The position numbers and the translations under genes are program-made. Of a stretch of 45,958 nucleotides of DNA, positions 23,901-31,504 are shown one piece after another (position 1 is the stretch's first letter; every line of letters starts with the position of its first letter). This DNA is from an uncultured Clostridia bacterium. GTDB taxonomy: Bacteria > Bacillota > Clostridia > Christensenellales > Borkfalkiaceae. Where the stretch lies: NCBI GenBank assembly GCA_947627575.1, contig CANQWN010000003.1, positions 1-45,958 on the forward strand. Direction: 5' to 3'. The notes beneath the pieces are model-generated. The model did no database searches, was not told the origin of the DNA, and worked only from the letters and a program-made list of their open reading frames with translations.

Positions 23901-25451
23901 ACGTCGCTTTCTTCCGTAACGGGGCTTGACAAAGTGAAGAACATTGGCAGAGCCGCGTTCTCAAACGTAGCTTTGACGGAACTCAATCTTTCCGCCGCAG
24001 AACAAATAGGCACGCGCGCGTTCTATAATGTAGCCGCCGTTTCGCTTTCAATCCCTGCCGTGAAGAGTTTGGGTACACAGGCTTTCGACGGCATAGCGGT
24101 TTCGTCAGTCACCCTGCCCGCCTCGCTTGAAAGTTTCGGCGACGGCGTATTTGCAAACGCAAGGCAGCTTACCGCGGTGACGGTGGAACAGGGCAACGAA
24201 ATCTTCTTTGCCGAGGACGGCGTGCTTTACAAAAACGTAGTAAACGAAATGTCGGGCGGGCAGTCTTACCAGCTTTGCTATTATCCCACGGCGCGCACGG
24301 CTGTTGCGGTGGACGGGCAACTTACCTACACCGTAAAGGAGGGCACGCAAAAAATTCAGGGGCACGCGTTCTCCGGCGCGGGCAGGCGCGGTACTTCCGA
24401 TACCAGCCTGTTGAACTGCGTGGTATTGCCTTACAGCGTAAAGATAATAGGCGCAGGCGCATTTGAACTTACGCCGATTACCACCTACCGCTTTGAATGT
24501 ATAAACGCGCCCGTGCTTGAAAGCGAAGATTACGATACGCCAGCCTTCCTCGGAACCACGGTTGCGTATTACACGATGTATTACACCAACTTCTACAACG
24601 AATTCCTCAACTATGCAGATATAAACACCAACAAAATCGCCAGCACGTTGAGGATAGAATATCCCACCAACGGAATAGGTTACGATAATTACGTGTTCTC
24701 CGCGTATTTCGGCACCAAAGTGCTTTTGGGCGAGCTTATGGACGACACCACCCGCACGGTAAAGAACAATATCGACGGGTTTGAAAGCGAGGAGACCATC
24801 AACAGTTGGATGAACCTCGAAGTGAACGATACCAACAAGCAACTCGTCAGCGCATTTTCCGAAAAGGTTAAGGAAACTCACAGGCTTTACAACAATATCA
24901 GAAGCGAAAAACAGCTTGAATTCCTCAACGAGGGCAAGGACAGGGCGGCGATACTCGGTTCCACCGAAGCCGCGCTTAAACCCGTCAAGGCGAAGTTCGG
25001 CATAGCGGTAAAACCCACTGCGTTGCGCATTGCCGAAGACAGCGCGCACAAGTCGGAATACAAAGCCGGCGAAAAGTTCGATATGACGGGGCTTAAACTT
25101 ACCGTAACTTACGACGATTATTCAAGCGAAAACGCGGATATGTCGCTTATAACCCTTTCGGCGGCGTTCTCCGGCGAACTTACCGAATTGAACAGATACG
25201 TTCAGATGGAAGGCTACGGGCTTACCGTGATGGTGCCCATAACCGTTACCGCGGCAGACGGCGGCGCAGGCGAGGAACAGGAAGGCGGCAAAAAGGGCGG
25301 TTGCGCAGGTTGCGGCGGATGCGGAAGCATAGATACCGGAACTATGGCGGGCGGCACGGGGCTGTTGCTTTTCACCCTGTTCGGCGCGCTGTTGATATCG
25401 CAAAAACTGAAAGCCCGCAATGCGGCTAATAAAAATCAGAGGAAGAATTGA
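17982..25451 (+). CDS. Cell-surface subtilisin-like protease with Big and LRR repeats
   Basis: A 2489-aa S8 serine protease. After a signal peptide and an I9-like propeptide (about residues 85-195), the catalytic domain has Asp227 (VAILDTGLDYTHEAF), His304 (HGTHVAGI), oxyanion Asn422 (SAAGNEY) and Ser662 (GTSMATPNLAG). A PA domain is inserted at about 480-610, as in C5a-peptidase-like cell-envelope proteases. Fn3-like beta domains follow, then two Ig-like units (about 1227-1408), roughly 20 LRR_5/BspA repeats (about 1412-2166; FxGCTSLxSV pattern), a Big_3 domain (about 2343-2425), a Gly/Cys-rich motif GGCAGCGGCGS, a membrane segment and a basic tail. It should be anchored at the surface and digest proteins outside the cell. 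The ATG at 17982 has GGAGG five bases upstream; the GTG at 17976 overlaps that site and is rejected. Confidence 0.92.
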   Translation: MRRFRIRRAACIALTATMAATFTVGQALAFADSGKKSFDTVSAPTEQAVTFKDLTGKVDVSGLARQQLSDSVIDSGTETPAEESATVYDTRTVIVGLDTPALADRTGEQSVAEYTSTYEGGKALEEITASQNAFLAKLAGKGINYTLVDRYTTVINAVAIEVNTVHLAEMRAFAGVQSTGVSRTYAHVDAVEAQTNPSNVYRTGIYDSSEQVADGYDGSGVTVAILDTGLDYTHEAFSEMPATLGFDRQHVKNALDSGALTAVTRSRINGQTLTLNDLYINDKVPFAYDYSDNDADVYPSYSQHGTHVAGIVAGKADSYVDKDGNLVNEKFRGVAPEAQLVICKVFTDDLNSEDLGGATSEDIIAALDDCVTLGVDIINMSLGTTSGFSSLDIPNDTEGDQLKTVYTKIKEHGISLISAAGNEYSAGFGSDFGTNLSSNPDSGTVGSPSTFVGAMSVASINGQTSPYMMANGSDPIYFTEASNGNSVPYDFVDQMLGEEQSATYTYVVVPGVGNAGDYRSVSRYFANKQSGQKMIAVVQRGTLNFKDKVIIAKEQGADAIIIYNNVAGTVRMSLEDIVDPIPTVSITMDAGIKLTADPNNPSRLRTTGEIEISRAYEAGPFMNDYSSWGPTPDLKLKPDVTSHGGEITSTVAGGYQEMSGTSMATPNLAGLMALVKDYLRDKNSGLNASELTRLTNQIVMSTATLVYDEEKLPYSPRKQGSGLATLANIFSTSAYLSTVENVKGGSEDNRPKIELYADKEKKGVYEFEFSVNNFGSKSLTFDIIPRFFTETLAVDGLAVAEAAYMLDDVAPVIMVDGVPADTVTVTGGGTAKIGVKLTLSAAEKKYLDDSFANGMYVEGFISLASSDGEQCDLNLPFLGFYGDWEAAPMLDYDCYEMSEIDKSSLPDYEKPKESVFATQLYATYYNGKYAVPMGGFAYLQNEDDDSVEKVYVEEEHCAVSRFNIFNGPTAVDNYLTATGIRSLYAGLLRNAELVTFKIYNSYTGELVYEGEKYRVGKAYAGGGSAHPALVDLKLQPEEMGLINNDKYTMEFNFYRKADDINDPSANAENTFVTDFYVDYDAPVMTGSRIRYYDYEVDGKKRQRVYLDIDVYDNHYAQSVLLCYSEKTLDENGLSYPELNMCTDYVTPIYNANKNGTTTVSIEITDFYQKYKNKLYVQLDDYALNHTVYGIYFEPSNVANQNSDGFSISLADGRISKTASTVPPYADQYSMTLDVNEAYTVKLDCGSASPSNYSWTCARPDLLKVKDGEIFGVKAGTATLTVLDSKGTSYQIKVEIKDSQRKLPSPTISFGPIENSKLALQKAQGTIQVNAGQTFELEVLPDPWYYPIENLGFSWSSGNERFATVTDNGNGTATVVTKNERGNAVIKATMLDANGNATSQTASVTLSVQDPFEISNLTLDKYHGSEKVVFIPDDENIMYIGEEAFEDNRTMETVIIPRTVTQIDERAFLNCTALKKVCFIKEMQAGDLPEADTADLNLILADAFSGCTALETLDLTNCKVITVGQTAFRDCSKLKEIIDMDKIGIANDMAFAGCTSLTSIDISGLHTAGANVFAGCTSLNSVKTDRYTAIGSGMFYGCTSLSEIELNNGIIPGSSVITELNSGVMTTVVCGAFGNCTNLEQVTFGGDSTPADVTFSIGDHAFSGCGKLSRLIFNRPLTSVGDYAFANCTSLTSFTVPAGSQTTIGAGCFEGSGVSTVQWGAGYEEEGGAVYSGEILVRAPSLITSSFALKPGTTAIAAYAFADSKFDDGVDTVDLTGVLSIGEGAFYNSGIRALTIPAGVTAIEDRTFAYSALTSVTFNNNITSVGAEAFAGCASLEEVNFGTGDSLKSIGDRAFADCVALTAINLPLSAGELGNSVFAGCTELSEVSLSSTQDVGAYLFSGCVSLESVTFGAGSIDSGDYTFASYNGDSALVSVTWDDAMKVIGASMFYGCTSLQSIDLYSVDTISANAFSGCTSLSSVTGLDKVKNIGRAAFSNVALTELNLSAAEQIGTRAFYNVAAVSLSIPAVKSLGTQAFDGIAVSSVTLPASLESFGDGVFANARQLTAVTVEQGNEIFFAEDGVLYKNVVNEMSGGQSYQLCYYPTARTAVAVDGQLTYTVKEGTQKIQGHAFSGAGRRGTSDTSLLNCVVLPYSVKIIGAGAFELTPITTYRFECINAPVLESEDYDTPAFLGTTVAYYTMYYTNFYNEFLNYADINTNKIASTLRIEYPTNGIGYDNYVFSAYFGTKVLLGELMDDTTRTVKNNIDGFESEETINSWMNLEVNDTNKQLVSAFSEKVKETHRLYNNIRSEKQLEFLNEGKDRAAILGSTEAALKPVKAKFGIAVKPTALRIAEDSAHKSEYKAGEKFDMTGLKLTVTYDDYSSENADMSLITLSAAFSGELTELNRYVQMEGYGLTVMVPITVTAADGGAGEEQEGGKKGGCAGCGGCGSIDTGTMAGGTGLLLFTLFGALLISQKLKARNAANKNQRKN

Positions 25452-26773
25452 CGGTGAAGCATAAGATCAGATTTATTGCGGCGTTGTTGGTAATCGCCGC
25501 GGCGGCGTTGGTTGCGTCAGTTGCCGCCGGTTGTAAAATAGGTATGAAAAGCGCACAGGAAAGGCTGGACAGCGCGGGTATGCACAGTTGCGTAACCTAT
25601 TATTCCAACGGCGGTATGTTCAGGGGCAGCCTTACCAAAAAGGATATGTATTACAAGGCGGGTTCGCCCATAGTAAATATAGGCGTGGATACGTTCGACG
25701 AAGAAATCACGCGCAGGGACTATGTTTTTACCGGTTGGGAATACGTTGAACTTGACGCGGACGGCAACCCCGTGTACGCCGACGAACAGAACGGCATTGT
25801 AAAGACCACGGGGGAAGCCGTTTTCCCCGGCGGCAGAAGGCTGTATATAGAGGACAACGCGCACCTGATAGTAGCCGCAACGTGGGTACAGGACAGAAAA
25901 CTTGAAATCAGGTTGGGCGGCACGGAAAGCATAACCGCCGTAAAAGAGGTGCAAAAAGTTGAAGACGGCGTGCCCGTGGTGGACGCCAACAACAGACCCG
26001 TAACCGAAACGGTGGAATACACCGTAAATCCCGGCGATTTGCTTTCGGGCATAACGTATAGCGCTTCCGGCAAAGTAAAGCTGGACGACAAAACCCCGCT
26101 TGAAAGCACAACCCACACATTCATTGATTTCTATGCGGAACAATCGCTTGAAACGTTGTTGCCCGCCGGCACGGAATTCACCAAACCCGAGAACGACGAA
26201 AACGAATGCGTATACGCAAAATACATCCCCGGGCAGTGGAACATCATCAAGACGGCGGAACAGGTTCGTTCGATGTTCGGCAACGGCTTCAACAAGTCGG
26301 GCGGGAAGTATAAAAATTACTATATCTATCAGGATATCGACTGTACGAGGGTTACCGCAAACTTGTTTACCGGCGAATACGGCGGCAAGATAGCGGGCAA
26401 CGGGCACACCCTTTCGGGGCTGAACTTCGTACAGCAGATGCAAAACGGCAACAGCGCCGCCATATTCGGCAAAATTGCCGCGGAAGCGGAAATTACGGGG
26501 CTTACGCTTAAAGATATAAATATTACGGTAACCGTCAGATCGGGCGCTTCCGTAAGTTTGTATATGTTTGCGGCGGCGGTTGCGGACGGCGCAACGTTAC
26601 AGGTCGATATAGACGGCGCGGAAATGAAAGTTACGGCGCCGCAGAACAGTACCGTAACAAACATTTCGGAAGAAAGGCGAAACAATTGGCTCTGCGGCTA
26701 TGCGGGCACGGACGAAGCGTTCTTTACCGCATATCCCGACGTGACAATTGAAAACGAACACCTTGATTATTAA
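25448..26773 (+). CDS. Lipoprotein with InlB-like and GLUG-like repeats
   Basis: A 441-aa lipoprotein (lipobox AAGC, Cys29). Residues about 45-150 resemble an InlB/Listeria-Bacteroides repeat (SCVTYYSNGGMF to YVFTGWEYVE). The C-terminal part (about 265-440) carries the QDIDCTRV, FTGEYGGKIAGNGHTLSGL pattern and AAIFGKIAAEAEITGLTL typical of GLUG-like beta-helical repeats, so it shares a domain theme with the first gene of the operon. The start is taken as TTG at 25448, which overlaps the subtilase stop (TTGA) with GAGG five bases upstream; GTG at 25454 is the alternative and would shorten the protein by two residues. Probably a surface-exposed accessory protein to the protease or importer. Function unproven. 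Confidence 0.75.
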   Translation: MTVKHKIRFIAALLVIAAAALVASVAAGCKIGMKSAQERLDSAGMHSCVTYYSNGGMFRGSLTKKDMYYKAGSPIVNIGVDTFDEEITRRDYVFTGWEYVELDADGNPVYADEQNGIVKTTGEAVFPGGRRLYIEDNAHLIVAATWVQDRKLEIRLGGTESITAVKEVQKVEDGVPVVDANNRPVTETVEYTVNPGDLLSGITYSASGKVKLDDKTPLESTTHTFIDFYAEQSLETLLPAGTEFTKPENDENECVYAKYIPGQWNIIKTAEQVRSMFGNGFNKSGGKYKNYYIYQDIDCTRVTANLFTGEYGGKIAGNGHTLSGLNFVQQMQNGNSAAIFGKIAAEAEITGLTLKDINITVTVRSGASVSLYMFAAAVADGATLQVDIDGAEMKVTAPQNSTVTNISEERRNNWLCGYAGTDEAFFTAYPDVTIENEHLDY

Positions 26774-26798
26774 TACAGGAAAAAAATGGAGGACATTT

Positions 26799-29393
26799 AT
26801 GAATAAAGTACTTAAAGGCATTCTCTGCACGGCGCTTTGTTGCACCACCGTAACCGTTACGGGCGTTACGGCGGGTTGCAAAAAGGGCAAGCTCGATACC
26901 GAAACCCGCCCTTTGCAGCTTTCGATAGGCGCGCTTGACCAGAACTTCAACCCGTTCTATTCAAGCACCTTGCAGGACAGCAAAATCGCGAACATGACGC
27001 AAATTTCCATGTTCACTACCGACAGCGCAGGCGAAGTTGCATGCGGCGAAAACGAAGCCACCGTAGCTTTGGACTACACCACCAAGTATTACGATACCAG
27101 GCAGGTGGGCACGGGCACGCAAGTTAACAACGGCACTATGGACGGCAGGACGGAATACGATATACTGATCAAAAACGGTATAAAGTACAGCGACGGTTCG
27201 GATCTTACAATCAAGGACGTTCTCTTCAATCTGTACGTCTACCTCGACCCCGTATATACGGGTTCCTCAACCGTCTATTCAACGAACATTCAGGGGCTTA
27301 ACGCTTACCGCGAACAGGACAGAAACGTTTCCGACGACGGCGAAATAAGTTCAAATTCTTCGTTCTACGCGGACGCGCAGACGAGGTTGGACGCGCTTTA
27401 CAACTGGTCCGAAGATCCCCAGCACTATGCCGAACTTGACGAGCAGGGTGAAAAAGACCTGAAGAGGGTTAAGGAACTTTTCCTCGAAGAAATCAATTCC
27501 GACTGGTCTTCGCAGGAAACAAGCTGGCAGGATTCCTACGAGGAAGAATATAACTTCACGCAGGCATGGCAGGCGTATCTGTTTGCCGAGGGCATAATAG
27601 GCGAACAGACGAGGACGCTTAACGACGGCTCGATAGAAAGGATAAAGGGCGCCGACGGCAAGTACCTCACCACCCTCGACGCCTACGTTCAGGGCGCGGG
27701 TATCGTCGGCACGGTAGGCGCGCAGGCAAATATCGACGCCATAGCGGAACTTACCACCGACGCGAAAATCAACGAGTATGTAAGCGCGCATAACTGCACC
27801 GCGGATTACGCTTACCTGCAAATTACCAAGGAATATTGCGTGGATCTCGTATACGAAACATACACGTCAAGGACTTCCATCAGGGACCTTGTAACCGTTT
27901 GGACAACGGGAAGCAACGCGCTTACCGAATTTGCAATGGACGAACGCACCACATATTTCGCAAGCGTAAGCGACCCCGTAGAATCTATTTCGGGCATCAC
28001 AACTTATAAAACAAGTACTTTCAACGGCAAAGATCTCGACGGCGAACACGACGTGCTTAAAGTAGTTATAAACGGCGTAGACCCCAAGGCGATATGGAAC
28101 CTTTCCATTCCCATCGCGCCCATGCACTACTATTCCGGCACGTATCAGGGCGTTGACTATATCGCCAAGGCGGAAAGCGGCGAAGGCTTCGGCGTAAAGA
28201 TGGGCGATATCAATTTCTATAACGAAGTTTTAAGGGCAACCAACAAAAACGGCTTGCCCGTAGGCGCGGGCGCGTACATGGCTTCCGACGATAACGGCGG
28301 CGCCGCCACTTCCCGTGCGGAATTCCTCAAAAACAACATCGTTTACTTTGAACGCAACCCCTATTTCGAAACGGTAGGTTCCGGCATTTCCAACGCAAAA
28401 ATCAAATACCTGCGCTATAAGGTATATCCCGATTCAAGCGTGTTCAGCGCCCTTCAGACGCAGGAAATAGACTACGGCGAACCCAACGCCAAGCGCGAAC
28501 AGTTGGGGCTTGTACAGGGCAACGACTTTATGTCCTACACACACTACGCAAACGCAGGTTACGGCTATGTGGGCATCAACCCCAAATACGTACCCGATAT
28601 GGAAGTAAGGCAGGCGATAATGATGGCTATGGATACTTCTTCCATAATCAACAACTATTACAGCACCACTTTGGGCGAAGTAATTTACCGCCCGATGTCC
28701 ACCACATCGTGGGCATATCCCAAGGGTTGTACCGAATATCCCGATATAGCTTTCACCACCGACGTGGATAAGATAAAGGAAAAGGTTGAATCCGCAGGCT
28801 ATGCGTTGGGCAACGACGGCTTATACGTAAAGAACGGCAAGAAGTTGGAATACGACTTCACGATAGCCGGCGAAAGCCGCGACCACCCCGCGTATAATAT
28901 GTTCACTACCGCGGCGACAACGCTTAACAGCATAGGCTTTAAAATTACGGTAAGGACGGACTTGCAGGCGCTTAAAAAGCTGTCCAGCGGCAACCTTGCG
29001 GTATGGGCGGCGGCGTGGACTTCCGGCGTAGACCCCGATATGTATCAGGTTTACCATAAGGACAGTATGGCTACCAGCGTTTACAACTGGGGCTATCGCG
29101 AAATACTTAACGGCAATCCCGGCGACGGTTGGGACGACGAGCGCGAGATAATCAATTTGCTCAGCGATGAGATAATGGAAGCAAGGCAAACTACGTCGCA
29201 GACAGAACGTATAGAAAAGTATTCCACCTGTCTCAATTACGTAATGCAGTTGGCGGTTGAACTTCCCACCTATCAGCGTCACGACCTCTGCGTTTACAAC
29301 AACAAGGTTATCGACAAAAATTCGCTTAACCCCAACCCCAACGACAAAATAGGGCTTATAGACGAAATCTGGAAGGTTGATTACGTTAAATAA
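26799..29393 (+). CDS. oppA: Oversized oligopeptide-binding lipoprotein (OppA type)
   Basis: An 864-aa family 5 extracellular solute-binding protein. The lipobox is TAGC (Cys27). N-terminal family features are FNPFYSSTLQDS and the strand YDILIKNGIKYSDGSDLT followed by IKDVLFNLYVYLDP; C-terminal ones are MEVRQAIMMAMDTSSI, VDKIKEKVESAGYAL and AAAWTSGVDPDMYQVYH. Usual members are about 540-600 aa; here about 250 extra residues (roughly 170-415) are inserted in the first lobe, rich in Asp, Glu, Ser and Tyr and predicted helical. GGAGG lies before the ATG at 26799; an in-frame ATG 17 codons upstream lies in the previous gene and is rejected. It should bind peptides outside the membrane and deliver them to OppBC, encoded directly downstream. 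Confidence 0.9.
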   Translation: MNKVLKGILCTALCCTTVTVTGVTAGCKKGKLDTETRPLQLSIGALDQNFNPFYSSTLQDSKIANMTQISMFTTDSAGEVACGENEATVALDYTTKYYDTRQVGTGTQVNNGTMDGRTEYDILIKNGIKYSDGSDLTIKDVLFNLYVYLDPVYTGSSTVYSTNIQGLNAYREQDRNVSDDGEISSNSSFYADAQTRLDALYNWSEDPQHYAELDEQGEKDLKRVKELFLEEINSDWSSQETSWQDSYEEEYNFTQAWQAYLFAEGIIGEQTRTLNDGSIERIKGADGKYLTTLDAYVQGAGIVGTVGAQANIDAIAELTTDAKINEYVSAHNCTADYAYLQITKEYCVDLVYETYTSRTSIRDLVTVWTTGSNALTEFAMDERTTYFASVSDPVESISGITTYKTSTFNGKDLDGEHDVLKVVINGVDPKAIWNLSIPIAPMHYYSGTYQGVDYIAKAESGEGFGVKMGDINFYNEVLRATNKNGLPVGAGAYMASDDNGGAATSRAEFLKNNIVYFERNPYFETVGSGISNAKIKYLRYKVYPDSSVFSALQTQEIDYGEPNAKREQLGLVQGNDFMSYTHYANAGYGYVGINPKYVPDMEVRQAIMMAMDTSSIINNYYSTTLGEVIYRPMSTTSWAYPKGCTEYPDIAFTTDVDKIKEKVESAGYALGNDGLYVKNGKKLEYDFTIAGESRDHPAYNMFTTAATTLNSIGFKITVRTDLQALKKLSSGNLAVWAAAWTSGVDPDMYQVYHKDSMATSVYNWGYREILNGNPGDGWDDEREIINLLSDEIMEARQTTSQTERIEKYSTCLNYVMQLAVELPTYQRHDLCVYNNKVIDKNSLNPNPNDKIGLIDEIWKVDYVK

Positions 29394-29411
29394 GCCATAA
29401 CAGGATGAATT

Positions 29412-30410
29412 ATGGTCAAGTATATAATAAAAAGACTGCTTTTGTGCGCGTTTATCATTTTGGGCGTATCGATGATAATATATTTTCTCCTCCGCATAAT
29501 GCCCGTGCAGTATCTTGAAGAACAGTTCAGGACGCAGCTTGATATGGGTATATTGAAGGAAGAGGAATTCAACCGCATAAAGGCGTTGTACGGTTTGGAC
29601 GACAACAGCTTCGGCGGCATACTTAAGGGCTATTTCACGTGGCTGGGCAATTTCTTCAAGGGCGATATGGGGACCTCGTTCCAGACGGGTTCCCCCGTCG
29701 CTTACGAAATCAAAAGCAAGATGGGTATATCTTTCGCTATATCCTTCGTGTCTATGATTCTCGAACTTATCATAGCCATTCCCCTCGGCATTAAATGCGC
29801 CTGCAATCAGTACGGCAAATTGGACTACGGCGCAACCGTAGTCTGCATGACGCTTACCGCGTTCCCCACGTTCTTCCTCGGCAACCTGTTCATAAAGTGG
29901 TTCGCCGTAGATTTGGGTTGGTTTGAAGTAGGCGGCTTGCAGTCAAGCAGTCTGCCGATAGGCGTTTCCGGGGCGGAAAAATTCGGCGATATGCTGTGGC
30001 ATATGATAATGCCTATGACGGTGCTTGTAATGCTTAACGTCGGCTCGTATATGCGTTACCAACGCACCAACACGCTTGAAGTGCTGAATTCCGATTACAT
30101 CCGCACGGCGCGCGCCAAAGGCCTTTCCGAAAATAAGGTAATTTACAAGCACGTTTTCAGGAACACAATGATACCTTTGGTAACGGTTATGGCTTCAACG
30201 TTGCCCATGCTTTTCGGCGGCGCGATGATAACGGAAGAGGTATTCGCCATTCCCGGCATAGGGCAGACGGCGTATCAGGCGCTTAAAGTGGGCGATATAC
30301 CGCTTGCAATGGGATATAATATGTTCATTGCCATACTTACGGTAATAGGCATACTGTTATCGGATATAATGTATGCGGTGGTAGACCCCCGCGTAAAACT
30401 CGGCAAATAA
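29412..30410 (+). CDS. oppB: Oligopeptide ABC transporter permease OppB
   Basis: A 332-aa inner-membrane permease, usual length, with six predicted membrane segments. The N-terminus MVKYIIKRLLLCAFIILGVS is typical of OppB/DppB. The EAA loop that contacts the ATPases is YIRTARAKGLSENKVIYKHV, and the C-terminus VVDPRVKLGK matches the family. AGGA lies six bases before the ATG, 18 bases after oppA. It pairs with OppC to form the peptide channel. Confidence 0.95.
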   Translation: MVKYIIKRLLLCAFIILGVSMIIYFLLRIMPVQYLEEQFRTQLDMGILKEEEFNRIKALYGLDDNSFGGILKGYFTWLGNFFKGDMGTSFQTGSPVAYEIKSKMGISFAISFVSMILELIIAIPLGIKCACNQYGKLDYGATVVCMTLTAFPTFFLGNLFIKWFAVDLGWFEVGGLQSSSLPIGVSGAEKFGDMLWHMIMPMTVLVMLNVGSYMRYQRTNTLEVLNSDYIRTARAKGLSENKVIYKHVFRNTMIPLVTVMASTLPMLFGGAMITEEVFAIPGIGQTAYQALKVGDIPLAMGYNMFIAILTVIGILLSDIMYAVVDPRVKLGK

Positions 30411-30420
30411 GGGGCGGAAT

Positions 30421-31500
30421 ATGGAAGATACAAACGTTGAAAAACTTAATACCCCTTTGCCCGAAGGCGACGGCGGAACAGAACAGGATCTTCACGGCGA
30501 AAATCTTACCGAAAGAGCCAAAGTTCTTTCCCCCGCAGCCACGGTTGCAAAGCGTTTTTTCCGCTCTAAACTTTCGGTTATAGGGCTTGTGGTGATAATT
30601 GCGCTGTTCCTGTTTTCGTTTATAGGACCGCTGTTTTCGCCGTGGCGCGGCAACGGCGGCGCAATACCCGATACCAAAAACGTACAGCCCATAGGCACGG
30701 TGGATATCAAGAGGTACGAGGTAGACGGCGTAGTTTACGAAACGTACGACGTGGTGTACGATTTGCCCAGCGCAAACATAAACGCAGGCATATCGAAGGA
30801 CCACTGGATGGGCACCGACGCCTCCGGTTACGACGTAATGACAAGGCTTATGTACGGCGGCAGGGTTTCGCTTACGATAGGCTTTGTGGTGATAATATTG
30901 GAAACGCTTTTGGGCGTTGTGTTGGGCGGCATAGCAGGCTATTTCGGCAAATGGGTGGATAACCTGATAATGCGTATAGTTGACCTGTTAAGCTGTATAC
31001 CCACTATACCCATAATGCTTATTTTGGGCGTAGTGCTTGACGGGTTGGGCTTTGCCGCGTCTATTATGAAACTTTATATAATGATGGCGATGCTATGTCT
31101 TATCGGTTGGGTAGGCACGGCGCGGCTTGTAAGGGGGCAGATACTGTCCTTGCGCGAGCAGGAATTTATGCTTGCCGCAAAGTGTTCCGGGCTTTCCACC
31201 GCCAAAAAGATATTCAAACACCTGTTGCCCAACGTTATTCCCCAACTGATAGTTTCGATGACTTTGGGTTTGGGCAACGTAATACTTATGGAAGCGACTT
31301 TGGGCTTTTTGGGCATAGGCGCGCCTCTCGGCACGGCTACCTGGGGCAATATGATAAACCTTGCGTCGGACGCCATAAACAGACAGTTCTATCCCAACTT
31401 GTGGTTGGGTTCGGGCGTGTGCATAACGCTTGCTATCCTCGCTTTCAACTTTGTAGGCGACGGCTTGCGCGACGCTTTCGACCCGAAGATGAAGAGGTGA
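30421..31500 (+). CDS. oppC: Oligopeptide ABC transporter permease OppC
   Basis: A 359-aa permease. An N-terminal cytoplasmic tail of about 45 residues precedes the first membrane segment. An extracytoplasmic loop (GNGGAIPDTKNVQPIG to DVVYDLPSANINAGIS) leads into the HWMGTDASGYDVMTRLMYGG sequence diagnostic for OppC/DppC. The EAA loop is FMLAAKCSGLSTAKKIFKHL, and the end is FVGDGLRDAFDPKMKR. Slightly longer than usual because of the tail and loop. AAGGGG precedes the ATG, ten bases after oppB; four bases separate it from oppD. Confidence 0.95.
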   Translation: MEDTNVEKLNTPLPEGDGGTEQDLHGENLTERAKVLSPAATVAKRFFRSKLSVIGLVVIIALFLFSFIGPLFSPWRGNGGAIPDTKNVQPIGTVDIKRYEVDGVVYETYDVVYDLPSANINAGISKDHWMGTDASGYDVMTRLMYGGRVSLTIGFVVIILETLLGVVLGGIAGYFGKWVDNLIMRIVDLLSCIPTIPIMLILGVVLDGLGFAASIMKLYIMMAMLCLIGWVGTARLVRGQILSLREQEFMLAAKCSGLSTAKKIFKHLLPNVIPQLIVSMTLGLGNVILMEATLGFLGIGAPLGTATWGNMINLASDAINRQFYPNLWLGSGVCITLAILAFNFVGDGLRDAFDPKMKR

Positions 31501-31504
31501 CGGT

